This document shows positions 11,976 to 48,998 of a stretch of DNA of 64,000 nucleotides, in pieces. The notes beneath the pieces were generated by a model. That model made no database searches. It was not told the DNA's origin and saw only the letters and a list, made by a program, of their open reading frames with translations. The position numbers and the translations under genes are program-made. Source of the stretch: Elysia chlorotica (taxonomy: Eukaryota > Mollusca > Gastropoda > Plakobranchidae). How positions within the stretch are numbered: the stretch's first letter is position 1; every line of letters begins with the position of its first letter. The stretch lies in the NCBI GenBank assembly GCA_003991915.1, contig RQTK01000230.1:67595-131594 (forward strand). The letters run 5' to 3'.

Positions 11976-13419
11976 TTTGGAATGTTTTTTTCCTCTATAC
12001 AAAATTAATCATGTGCTCAACTTACAGTGCACAATGGTGCCCATAAGTATAGTGCAGTTGTGTACTCTGGTGTACGTGTTATAAAGCTGCCGATACCAAA
12101 GACTCTAGATATTAGCGAGACGGTGTGCGAAGTGACGTCATCAATGTTGGAGAGAGGGAGAGGCTACATGAAGCATGCTGTGGGTCTGTCATTCTGGTAT
12201 TACGGCGATTGCAGGCCCAGTTGAAAGCGGGGTTTTAAAGGGATTAAAAATGAAGTGTTTACTTCAATCATCTGGCTTTTTAAAAATTTAAATCAATCTT
12301 TTCTTGTCAAAATCTATTTACACAAAAACCCTTAATAGTAACAATGTTTAAAGACGCATGAACAATAAAGAAGGTATAAAACTGAGCAAGAAATGAAGAA
12401 AATAATATTTTAAAGATTAATGAGTGAAATACATGTATGAATCAATAGTGATTGGGAAAAAAGTGGCATAGTATCTATTGGTTTGTTGAATGTTTATTTT
12501 TCTGGTGGCATGTTTTGCATACCTGCTTTCCATGACTCCTGACGGCATTGGCAACGAAATTTTTTGAAGCTTTAACCACAACTTCAGGAGTGAAGTAGAA
12601 AGTTATAGTCTGGGTGGTAAGCTGCACCTTGGTGAAAGTTTGGCAGATTAGGAATATTAAAAGTGTGGGGGTAGCACAATAATGCTGTTTCACCTGAAGC
12701 AGGATCTCTCAAAATGCCCAGCTTACAAAACATTGCTTCTGTTTAATTCTTTGAGTGTCTTCTCAAAATCGGATCTCTTTAAATTGGCAACCCATTTCTA
12801 CACCTTGTAAAATTTAGTTGGGTTTTTTTAAATCAAAGTCAGAAAAATACATTATAGACCAAATTATGCAAACCAAACTAGCCCGGCAAATAGATGGAAA
12901 ATCTAACAGAATGCCCAAGGCCCTTCTTAACCCTATTTTGATCAAGAAGATCGCAGATACTCCATTGTAAACTTATAAAATCTTTTAAATCAGCTATTAC
13001 ATAATTTCATACAACAATAAGAGGTTTAAATAAGTATCTATTGTTCCAAATAATATTATACTACTTATGTAAATATGCCATGTTTAACATTGGCCGTTAA
13101 TTTCGGGGCGCATGCTGTCTTTTATTTTTCATTAATTTAAATTTCGGAAAGTTAGCAACACAGTTTAATTGTTATTTAGCCATTGAAGCTCATAATAGAC
13201 CTGTCTAAATATCTAGATCTATGTTAAGAAGAACACTCTTTTTTTAACGGAAATCAATTTTCTCTTACGTTGTCATTACTTTTGTGTTTCAAGTTAGTGG
13301 AAAATAAAGAAAAACAGATCGGGTCTTTATTTCAATAAATCAGCAAACTTGAAAAATCTAAAATTTTGCACATATTGAGAAAAATTCACGAACTGCAGTG
13401 AAATAATAAGAAAATAACT
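11976..13419. other. Gene-free interval between the inverted arms
   Basis: I recognise no coding sequence. A palindromic TGACGTCA (CRE-type) octamer lies at about 12134, without other promoter evidence. Confidence 0.5.
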
Positions 13420-13869
13420 CTATGCTGGATGTCCTGCCATATTGGAATTGAAGAAAATAAAATGGCTAATCAGCTCGCAAAGATCGGGCTCGAACTGGAA
13501 CCTTCTCAGATGCAGATACCTGCATCAGATGCGAAGCCAATGATACATAAATTTATAAGAGACAACTGGAAGGCGCGATGGAATAATCTGGAAAAAATAC
13601 TACACCATGTTCAGCCACATAAAAATCACTGGGCGGGAGTGTCTCAGTCTAGTAGAAGACGAGACCATGTGATACTCCATCGAGTACGACTGGGACATTC
13701 TCATCTTACCCACGCCTTCCTACAGGAACTGAGAGGTGAAGAGCCTACACAATGTAACTGTCAATTATTATCCACAATTCACAACATGATTGACTTTCCA
13801 CTTTTTCACGGGGAAAGAAATCTGTACCTTGCTTCCAAACCATTAGAGAATGTTATTTACTTATGTTAG
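13420..13869 (+). pseudogene. Degenerate LINE fragment: RNase H C-terminus and tail
   Basis: The reading frame begins with a motif like W-x-S-C-H-I-G-I-E-x-N-K-x-A-N-Q-L-A-K. This corresponds to the W-x-P-x-H-x-G-x-x-G-N-E-x-A-D-x-L-A-K segment of RNase H in non-LTR retrotransposons. The rest (an R-x-R-L-G-H-S-H-L-T-H stretch, then a C-x-C followed by H) matches the tail that follows RNase H in such elements. The catalytic Asp of the NExAD motif is replaced by Asn, the zinc-knuckle-like tail has lost its last Cys, and the upstream RNase H half and the reverse transcriptase are absent. It is a dead remnant. The exact clade cannot be told. Confidence 0.75.
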
Positions 13870-14600
13870 TCCGTAGCGCCTACTGAGGTATTTGAGGGAC
13901 ATGGTGTGTATAGTAAAATTTAACTGTGATAATCCTTCACCCTTTAAGCCATTGTATATACTCTTTACTTTCGACCAAATTTGTATGCAGAATTGTTATG
14001 CTTTTACCACTCAGAGAGATAAAGGAGTCACCGCTGCTATTAGTATAATCATAGTCACAATAGAGCCGTTACCGTGTTGACGTACCTTAAAAAGAAAATC
14101 ACTCACTTAATCTTCTGACTCCGGGCTCGGGGTTTCAGCCCCATCCTGCTGCTTGGACAAGTTAAGCACAATTATTGCTCAACATAATTATTTTTATATT
14201 GAGTAATTGTTTTTTTAATTACACTTATTTTCAACTGATAATAACTGAGCACTGGTCAGTCCCATGCGCTCTTTAACCCACCCGAGAGCACCATTTAAAA
14301 TACGGTTTTTTGCAATTTTCTCTGTTGTGATTACCGTGTTGCAAAGAATTAAACAAAAAGATGCACTGCAGCACTGCAGAATACATTGCAAAGCCTAAGG
14401 CGCCAAGGCAATGCAGAACTTCACAGCTGGTCGACCCGCACCACTGCGTGCACCATCTCGCTGTTGATAGTCTCTGGTTGTAGAGTATCAGCAGCTATAT
14501 TATGTAGGCCCTACATCAGAGTACACGACTGTATTACAATTATGGACATCATAGTACTCTATTGGTTGTGTACATGATTATTTTGTAAAAAGGGGGAAAA
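13870..14600. other. Gene-free interval
   Basis: No gene is supported here. It lies between the LINE remnant and the right inverted arm. Confidence 0.5.
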
Positions 14601-14790
14601 GAAAAATATTTTATTCTTACCGATTGGGCCTGACAAACTCTCAGGCCAATACTACCGTTTTCGGAGAATTAATAATATAATTATATAATCAATACTATCT
14701 TCTAGACACCATGCATCTTTTCTAGACACAAAACAGTGTGTAGGCTAGTTGTTTTACATATTTAATTACTCAAACGCATTCACAATAATC
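14600..14790 (-). repeat. Right arm of a long inverted repeat pair
   Basis: This is the reverse-complement partner of 11790-11975. It carries TACCGTTTTCGGAGAATTAA, TATAATTATATAATCAAT, TAGACACCATGCAT and AGTTGTTTTACAT. The strongest match is 14647-14762. Confidence 0.8.
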
Positions 14791-14820
14791 TCTGTTAAAC
14801 TAAAAACAAATCATTCTGTG

Positions 14821-15112
14821 GCCCAGACCTACAGAGAACTTCAGAGACACATAACTATCGCATCCAAGAATGCCGGTAAGTGTAATCTTTTAGTTTCGAC
14901 TTTTACTCTCGCAACACTTGCTTTCGTGTTTTTAAAAGAAAAAGCACTATAAATTGTGATTTGATGAGGATATCCCAATTGAAATATCATGACTTGTTTT
15001 AATTAACAATTCACAGTGAAAAAAATATATATTTAGAATTTGTACTTTTAGTTCAAAACGAATTGTCACTGGCTCCACTGACAGTGACAACACACTCACT
15101 GGTCAAAACATC
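14821..15112 (+). promoter_or_regulatory. GOPC: GOPC 5' leader, with a possible 5'-UTR intron
   Basis: A strong donor (GCCG then GTAAGTG) ends a possible exon at 14875. An acceptor-like TGTACTTTTAG ends at 15051, 61 bases before the GOPC start codon. Together they could mark a short 5'-UTR intron at 14876-15051. No TATA box is convincing. This is an inference from splice-like signals only. Confidence 0.3.
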
Positions 15113-40663
<25,551 letters not shown>

Positions 40664-41135
40664 CAAAGGGTCAGCATTACTATAGAAATACTGGGGAGGG
40701 AGTTACTTTATATATCCTGTGATATAAAAGAAAAGAAGAGAGAGAAAAAAGAGCCAACTTGCGCAAGAAGGACTATCTCCAGTTTATAAGCTTTATTTAG
40801 ATTCGGACTACAATGTCAAAAAGTGCATCAAGTTTCTGACATGGATTTTCATAGAGAGGAGTGCAACTTAATATTATTATTTTGAATTTTGTTTCCTAAA
40901 ACTGCTATATTTGTGAGATAGAGACACTATTATAATTTTCACTTGAGTTTTGAAAATGTAGCCTGTTTTGTTTTGTTTTTATCTCAAATGTCATGAGGCC
41001 TTGCATGGAATGAAAAATATGGGACTTTGCATTTGCATCTTTTCATGAACTAAAAACCCATGTAACTTCTGCCGATAAATCATTCATGAAATTCTCAGAA
41101 GTCTTCTGTGATTTGTTAATTATAGTGCTTTTCAC

Positions 41136-41141
41136 AATAAA
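41136..41141 (+). terminator. GOPC: Candidate polyadenylation signal (proximal)
   Basis: AATAAA about 475 bases after the GOPC stop codon. Confidence 0.5.
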
Positions 41142-41861
41142 ACTATGTAGATAGATGAATCAACAGATTTTATTTTTCCCTTGGCATTATTTATGGCTTC
41201 TTTTACATTCTATGATTTTTTTTATGTATCCAGAAGTCCAACCAAACTATATGTGCAATGATCAGGCTGTATTCTTTAAAATCATTATCTGTTTACATTG
41301 CAGTTCATTCTTTGACTTTTAAGGCTTTTTATCTAAGTTTTTAAAAGGCCATATATGTCCATTGTGTTATGCATACTTGATGCAAAAGCGTCAGAAAAGA
41401 TTCAGTTATAGAATCTTGCTACATTAGACAAATATAATTGCTGCAAAGGACATTGAGTGCTAACTGGTTTGTGCTTGAAAAGTGTTAATGGAAAACCAAT
41501 TCCTTTTTTTCCTCACTATAAATTGTTGTATATAAAGTGTTTGTATGATAAAAGGTATAAACTGTTATTGATAATAGACGTATTAAAATATGAAAAAACA
41601 AATGACAAAATACTTTGCATCAATTTTTTCGTGCGTGCATTTTACACTCTTTTTTTTTAAACGTAGGTTGTAATACAACTACCATCACAAGTAAAAATCT
41701 TCCCTTGAGAGTTATTATAATTGGCCTTTTTTATATTATTGATACTGGCTCCCATACTTTTTATTACTGGTTTGTTCAAACCTAAATCAATGGCCTTTAC
41801 TAATATAACTTTTCATTTATCTTTAGGTAATGACAAAGCTGCTTACTGGAATAAGTTGGCT

Positions 41862-42050
41862 CAGTGTTAGAGCCTTTGGCACATATTAAGGTCTCTGTTT
41901 AGATTCTCAAACGCACCACATTATTCCCCACTGGTTGGGTTGGTGTGAGTATAATGAAACCGGAAAAGACAGCGACGGTGGTCTTTGCATTGACCATGAT
42001 ATAGCCTAGATGCTCAGATGCTGAGCATGGATATTCAGAAACCATCGAGC
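41862..42050 (+). repeat. tRNA-derived SINE, diverged
   Basis: GGCTCAGTGTTAGAGCCTTT may be the head. CCCCACTGGTTGGGTTGGTG, TGAGTATAATGAAACCGGAA and GATATAGCCTAGATGCTCAG match the core and 3' region. Confidence 0.6.
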
Positions 42051-42538
42051 CAAACCAGAAGTATTTTAACGACAATTTTGATGATCAAGAAGTGAAAGGA
42101 TATTAAAACGCAACGAAAAGACATTTGGTCTTTATTCCTAAATCCAACAAGCTCAAACCTTTGCTTTTTTATGTGGTATTTTATAAGATGGTGAGATTCA
42201 ATTTTAAAAGATAAAAATGAACATTTTTGTTTAAGGGTAAAATGTATTAATTTTTACCATTAACAAAAACAGTTTTGATGGCTTCTTAGAAAACAAATGA
42301 GATGCTACAGGATATTATAAGGTCATTAGCTATTGCTTTTATGGTTGTTTTGTTTTTGTGCTTGTTTCATTCTCTAAAGCGTTGTAAAATCACTGACTTT
42401 GTGTATGGCTTTTACATCAATTACAATATGATCATGTTTACTTTTAAGGTTCTTTCACCTATAATACTTGTCTGCTCTTTCACTGAATTACTCCGCCAAT
42501 GTTAAATCATGACTATTCATCGTGCCTGGGACCAAATG

Positions 42539-42544
42539 AATAAA
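42539..42544 (+). terminator. GOPC: Candidate polyadenylation signal (middle)
   Basis: AATAAA followed within 60 bases by TCTGTTGTTTTT. Confidence 0.4.
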
Positions 42545-43534
42545 ATCTTCTCTTTGATGCTTTGGGTAATATCCTCTGTTGTTTTTACACTAGGTTATTG
42601 TTCTCTGCACTATTATGTATGTGGTTTTTATGAATACTTGTTTTTCATGACCTGTAAGATGATGTAAAAGAATTATGCTGCAATATACCCAACAAAATAT
42701 TATATATAATATATATGTTGTTGTTTTGTTTTTTTAATCAAAACTGTAATCTCAATTTCAAGCAGATATTTAAGAATACTTTAAGTTGGGGAGACCGTAG
42801 TTTGAATTATATTTGAAAAAGGCACTTTCCAAAAGTTAACAAAACTCGACTTTGCTTTTTGTTTGTTTTTTTTTGTTTTTTTTCACATTTGTAATTTATT
42901 TTAAAGGGTTTATCAATTGAGACTTTGCTTATGGTGACTGCAATGTCTGATTTATGGAATGAAATCCTTTTTTCAGTCCCTTGCTCTCATAAGATTTATT
43001 TCTTTGTCTGTTGTAAAGATGTAGTACAAACACCAATTTTTTAATCATTCATTTCCAACACAGTCGACAAGAAATACCTTAGTTGGAAAATTTCATTTAA
43101 CTACTGTGTATATCGAAATGATCTCTTTGCTTAGAACAGTAGTTCTGAAATGAGCCAAAATATTTTTGTGCAATATTTAATGCATGGAGCTAAAAATAGA
43201 AAAAGAACAAATATTTGTCTTTTTGTGTGTTAACATACCCTGTGTTTGAACTGAAAGCTAAAAGAGTGAAAATTATGATTGCAAGTCACAAAACAATGTT
43301 TCACTGTGCATCGTTATCAGGACTCACCAGTTTTTGTATCACCTTATGTGCCATTCTGATTTTCTGTTTTGAGTAAAGTGTGAATGGTTTTGATAAAATT
43401 TACAACAGGGGTATTTGATCTTGAGAAATGAGAAATTCAAAGTCCTGGTCTTTTCAAGGCCTTCACTTCCAATGATCAATACAGATTTTTTTAAACTGTT
43501 ATATGTAAACTTGTGTTCTGTATAGCTTAGTTTT

Positions 43535-43540
43535 AATAAA
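43535..43540 (+). terminator. GOPC: Candidate polyadenylation signal (distal)
   Basis: AATAAA followed by the GT-rich TGGTTTGTTGTTTAGG about 20 bases on. Confidence 0.4.
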
Positions 43541-44591
43541 TAATTTTGAACTTTGAACCAAATGGTTTGTTGTTTAGGTAGGAGTGATAACAAATGGAAT
43601 CATAAATTGACGCAAGGGTCTTAGCTTAACCATGTCATAAGTTGTTTAAAAATACTTTCTTTTATAAATTGGGATTAAGCTAAAAGTGCCTTTTACTTTG
43701 TTAATTATAAACCCACTCTTTAATTTTACATAAAAATTTATGATTGTGCTCTGGCATGCATACTTTTTTTTTTCTTCGATTGATTGGATAAATTTAGAAT
43801 TTTGCTATCTTTCTTTTGTTCACAAAATAAAATGCATTGTGTTGCAAAGTCATATGAATGTGTTGAAAAATGTTTTCTACTGCCTCAATGTCATCTTCAG
43901 AATCTCTTTGACAGGCTCTCATGGAATTTATAATTCCATTTTTTTTTCTGTGTTTTGTTTAATGTTGTATAAAACTATTGATTGGCCCTCTTATTGTCAA
44001 GTACATTATAATTATGGGCCTCTAAACAGTGTTCAGTACAAAGAAAAAATCCTATGGCGCTGGAGTTTTTAATAAGTTTAACTTTTTTATATTAACAAGT
44101 TATCACCACCGATTTTTTACACAATTTAAGAAATGAAAGGTTGTTCTCTATTGTTTTGGGAAGGTGATAACGGTAAAAAGAAATATCAATTGGTTAAATT
44201 TGAGATCAATCATGGTGCTAATTTTAAAATCTTATCAGTGCTTTCTCAATTTATAGAGGCCTACCTCCCATTCACATTGTGTAACATTGGATTACTAAAA
44301 AAAAAAAAAACTTTGGTTTTTAACTTTCGTCACAATGGTTGCAGTTTATAATGTGTTTGCTTAAAAAATATATGAAGTTAAAGAGAATGAAGATCGATTA
44401 TACTTTCTTGTCCACCCTTTTTTTTCCTTCACTTTTTATGCCTTAAAGAATATAAAGTTGAAATCTCTTTTCTGTTGTGTATTTGGGTTTTGTTAAAATC
44501 GCTTTAGCTCTGTTCTATTAAATTGTTTCACAGAGATCAATGCACATAATTCAGATTTTGTAAAGCCAAAGTGCAAAACATTTTTTTGGAT

Positions 44592-44842
44592 GTTAGTTGA
44601 ATTGGTTTAACGTCCAACATCAGCACTATATAGGCTATATTGTGGATGGGCTCCAAGACTGATGTCTGACAATATTATGTGCTGCCACACACGAGACAGG
44701 ACGGGGATACCATGACTCGTGTCTCAGCCGATCACATTAAACTGACTCCGACCCAACCAGTAGGGAGCGAAATCGCCAGAGCTCGAATTTGGACTTTTTG
44801 TGTCGAAAGCCGATGTTCTACCCCAGGACCACCACGCCCCTC
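44592..44842 (-). repeat. tRNA-derived SINE, full length (best copy)
   Basis: Read on the minus strand: head GGGGCGTGGTGGTCCTGGGG with A-box region GGGGTAGAACATCGG and B-box-like AATTCGAGCTC. The core has AGTTTAATGTGATCGGCTGA and CTGTCTCGTGTGTGGCAGCA. The 3' end has ACAATATAGCCTATATAG and GTTGGACGTTAAACCAATTC. At about 250 bp it gives the clearest view of the whole element. Confidence 0.92.
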
Positions 44843-45431
44843 TAAGATGTGAGAAAAGTTTGAAAGTTAACAGACACAACAATTTTTTTTTTTACTTTCA
44901 TTTTTGGCTCCCATATTTTATTTTTTTTTTATTGAAGACATCTTGAGATGTGAGCATTTGTTTGTTGGTTTTAGTATGATTATTTTTTTTAATTCAGTTT
45001 TGTACACCCATTATCTTGTTATCAGAATTTGGTGGCCTCACAATAGTGTAGGTGCATGTCCCTATATTAATAGGGTTTTTATCCAGATAAAATTTGTCAT
45101 TGATGAGGTTAAATTTACATTTTAGTTTCTTCAACAGTCACATTCAAGCATATATATCAGAACTGTTTTATTTATTTTTTCTGTTATGTATGTACGTGTG
45201 TGTGTGTGTGTGTTGTTATTGCTGTGCAATCAAGAGGGAATATAGTTTTTTCTTTCTTTTTTTTTTCAAAGGTGTTCCATTTTGCTCAATGTCTAGAAAA
45301 ACAATGATGTATAAAAATATTTTCTTTACCACATTGGTTTGTCGTTTGTTTTGTTTTTTTAATCCAATAGAAACAGATATTGTAGGTTTGAAATGTTGTC
45401 CCTTTTTTTTCAACTAGCATAATGTGTATAG

Positions 45432-45432
<1 letters not shown>

Positions 45433-45501
<69 letters not shown>
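45433..45501. repeat. (CT)n microsatellite
   Basis: About 67 bp of CT followed by a short CA run. Confidence 0.97.
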
Positions 45502-45503
<2 letters not shown>

Positions 45504-47626
45504 CACACACACACTCCACTCGCTCTCCCTCCCTCCCTCACCCAAATTCTATTATAGGCCTACTTCTCATTTTTGGCCCTTCTCCATCTCAACTTTAGGT
45601 AATATGTTAGTTTTGGTAAATGGGTTTGTAAATGTAATATTTTCCTGTATTTTTCTCTTATCTTTTTATTTTCATGTGATCATACATGTAAATATCAGAT
45701 TCATTGTATGTTAATCTACAATCATCTAAATTTTATTTATTCACACGTTTTCACTTGATTTTGTATTTTATGATTTGACCTTGTTGTCTTTCAAAGACAG
45801 GGGCTTTGATTTGTTTATGATGGGCAAAAATTAAACTGAATGAAGTTTCTATATGAAATATCTTGAATGTTGCTTCCTTTCGTCGTCAATGTTATGTAAA
45901 CCTTGTATCACTTAAATACATGTGTTATGTTTATTACATCTATCTTGGCCTACATATTATAAGGATTGAAAAATAGAAAGCATTGATGTCTTGGGATAAA
46001 GCTTCAACTGGCTGTGATTATGGCCATATAATAATAATTCAATATAAAGATCATTGATCCAATCCATTTATGTGTTTAACTAGATAGTGTAAATACTGAG
46101 AGATTTCATTGGGAAGATTTTGAAATGGCACTAGAGGGTCCACTTGTGATAAAAATTCCCTAAATTCTAGTCTTTCGTTTATCGCAAGGCATCAACTGCT
46201 TTACAATTAATTTCAATATATTAATTATTGTATTTTCTCAAATGAATAGGGTTAAGGTTCCTTCCCGAAAGCTTAAGTTTAGATCTTTTAGCAGTTTATG
46301 TGGGTTGAAACTCCTAGATAAAGCAACAGTTTCCTACCTTAACTAGACCGACATTTTTTTAATGCTTAATTTTTGTTCTGTTAAAATAATACCGGAACAA
46401 AGAGGACGCAAGGGCCCTTTAGAAAGATGTAGAAGCTTCAAAAGTCGAAATACAAAAACTACAAAATTGAACCAAAAGAAATTTCATAATCATATCCAAA
46501 AAATAATGAACACGAAAGGTAACCCCGTTGACTTATCCATGGCGCACCACCTTAGAATTGAAAAACACTGTCATAGTATATCGGAGTAAGCAACAATAAA
46601 CACTTATAAGAACCTTGAAACAAAATCATTTCACAAAACTAACTCCACCGTAGTTTATTTCTGAAGAGAAAGAAAATCAAATTAATGGTGTGACAAACTA
46701 CATTTTGGGCCTATGTTAGAAAAGACTAGTAAGGATACCGCCGTCGTAAGGATGGAGCTAGTGAAATGAAAAGAATACAAATTACAATGGCCAGCGTCGT
46801 TATTTTTCAACCAAGGTACATAACCCAAAGTATAATATAAACTCACTTGAACTAGAAACATATAGGAATAGAATACAAAAATGTCAAACGGGCAAAGTGT
46901 TTTTCAATGCCTTAGAATATCTCGCAAAGTTTTCCCTCAATCGTATTAGTATGAAGTAAGCAACTCAAATAATTGTCAACACCCCAGTGGAGTGTTGAAT
47001 TTAGTTATGTTCCTTTATTCCACCATTTTGTAGACAATGCTCGCTAGTCCATAAACAATTTACTAAAGCTTGGACACTTTTAAGAATGTAAGTTATAAAG
47101 AGCTGAAAAGCCCAAACCTGAAGTTTCAGTCTTAATGGAAGAAGAGGAAATGTAAGGTCCTAAAATCTTATGACACTGACACCAGAGCCATGACCTTTAA
47201 CAGAAATCCAGACCCGAAGCTATCAGTAACTCAGGAGTGTTTGTACAAGTTGGATAATTTGTAATCGAAACCATAGACAATTGTTACTTAGGGTGTGTGT
47301 CAACAAAATCGAACACTTACCTTTGGTTTTTATCTTGCATGTCCGCATTTAGATAGATAGGAATAAATAAGGCTTTGCAAAAAGCAAAGTGAGCATGGTA
47401 CACAGCATCGACGTATTCGTTCTTTTCAGGGTGTAAGAATAAGCTCCCAACATTCAGAAGCATGTACAATTGGTTTCACAGTTTACAGCTCCTTCTTCAC
47501 TCCGGTGATCGCTTGTATTCTGCTAGGGAAATATTTTAATAAAACATTGATTTAAAGAATATGAAATCATGATAATTATATTTTCCATACAGTTGAGGGG
47601 GAAAAATTCACATTCGTATTCGCCTC

Positions 47627-47704
47627 TACGAGGGGTGTTCATTATGTCCTTAGCTTGACCTTGAAGCAGTTGTCATGCTAAGAACATAGTGAACACCCCT
47701 CGTA
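47627..47704. mobile_element. 78-bp hairpin MITE flanked by TA
   Basis: TACGAGGGGTGTTCA at one end and TGAACACCCCTCGTA at the other are perfect complements. The arms extend to about 29 bases (TTATGTCCTTAGC against GCTAAGAACATAG) with few mismatches, around a short loop. The TA at each end fits the TA target duplication of Tc1/mariner elements, so a mariner-derived MITE is the natural inference. Confidence 0.85.
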
Positions 47705-48767
47705 CGTCGTATGGTGAGTGGGTATTTTGAATGTTGCGTGTTGTAGGTCTAAGACCGGCTAGACTCACATCGTTCATTTTTGTGCGTTCATGTCTTGTAT
47801 TTCGTATGGTAAATTTTTATAATACATGTTGTAAAAATATTTACTGGGAGTAATCATCAGCGATGCAAGAGACGATGGAATCAGCACAATTGTTTCAACC
47901 CCCGAAATGAGTTGCCAGGGACCTGTAATTTCCGCCGACCTTTTTTTCCTCTACACTGAAGTAATCATGTGCAACTTAGTAGGATATCCAGGAACTAAAG
48001 TAGGAAGACACAACACAAGCGGCTTTAGATAATTATACCTATGGCACTACGCTAATTGCAGAAAATAGTGTTTATTGTTGAAGATGAGAGCGCAAGAAGA
48101 AAGAACAAAAGCAATAGCCGCCAGTTGGCAATAGGAGAGTCTAAGAATAAATCAAAAATATCTACCAAAGCAACTTAACCCAAACAGCGTGATCAATTCA
48201 AAATAATGTTTGGGAACTTTAACCTACAAGCTGGAAAGAATACATTGTGTACCACTTAAATCTCATTGAAAGTAGCGTATGATCGGGAGGTGTTGAAGGG
48301 CGTGATCGCCAACGCTACGAAGCAAGGTACTTGATGGGTGAATCATGTATGCAACAAATAGCAGTTGTAATTAATGTTATAACGGGATCAGATCAATTGT
48401 AACGCGCTTTTGTACACTTTTTTCATTTAAATGGTTGTACTTTTAGGACGTTGTTGTGGGAATTCCACGTTGAAGACGTGAACAAAATTCTGAATGATTT
48501 TTTTTTTTTTTACTGTTTTTTTTTAAGGGTGAGTTGGGTTTACTCTCGTCGATCGTTCAACTTCGCGTAACATTGAGTTAGCGTAAGGAAATGAACACAC
48601 TTCTAACGCTGGAGAAAAAGAAGAAGAAAAAACTGTCTCCAGCGTACAGTCAGACCGAATTCAATAAGACATTGTTTTGTTGACCGTTTACGATATTCGT
48701 TGTTTACAAAGGTCTAGATTTTGGATCTACATTTAGAACTCACCGTGCAATTTTTCGGGAATCGACG

Positions 48768-48998
48768 ATGACAGAAAGGTCAAGATTTGAAGAAGTGAAA
48801 AATATTGGAGATGCAGGAGATTCTATTCCGAATTGTCAAGATATTCAACAAGCAACAGACAACCCAGTTTGTGAGATGATTAGGTGCATAAAATCGGCGT
48901 TACAATGCGGTGATCACCAAAGCCTAAAACTAGCATTGGAGAAGCTTGAAATTTGGAAAAACCAGCAAGAGGATGAGTGTCTCCACGACTATTGGCGT
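48768..48998 (+). CDS. MYND gene coding exon 1 (residues 1-77)
   Basis: Starts MTERSRFEEVKNIG and ends CLHDYWR. The donor is GTATGC. The open frame continues 38 codons into the intron, so the donor choice rests on phase and on the next exon. Confidence 0.72.

Larger units (their letters stand above)
40664..43560 (+). other. GOPC: GOPC 3' UTR and downstream sequence
   Basis: AT-rich sequence with three AATAAA signals at 41136, 42539 and 43535. The last two are followed by GT-rich sequence. If the distal signals are used, the 3' UTR would include the SINE at 41862-42050. No other coding region is supported. Confidence 0.6.
43561..48767. other. Intergenic region between GOPC and the MYND gene
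   Basis: It holds a full-length SINE, a CT microsatellite and a hairpin MITE. Otherwise I recognise no gene. The last 200 bp before 48768 should include the MYND-gene promoter; no TATA or other named element stands out. Confidence 0.6.

Noticed and set aside
12129-12142. Palindromic TGACGTCA as a CREB site
   Set aside because: A single octamer far from any recognised gene; expected by chance in 64 kb at appreciable rate.
46362-46589. 75-codon frame upstream of the MYND gene
   Set aside because: No recognisable domain, AT-rich composition, isolated; could not be linked in phase to anything.
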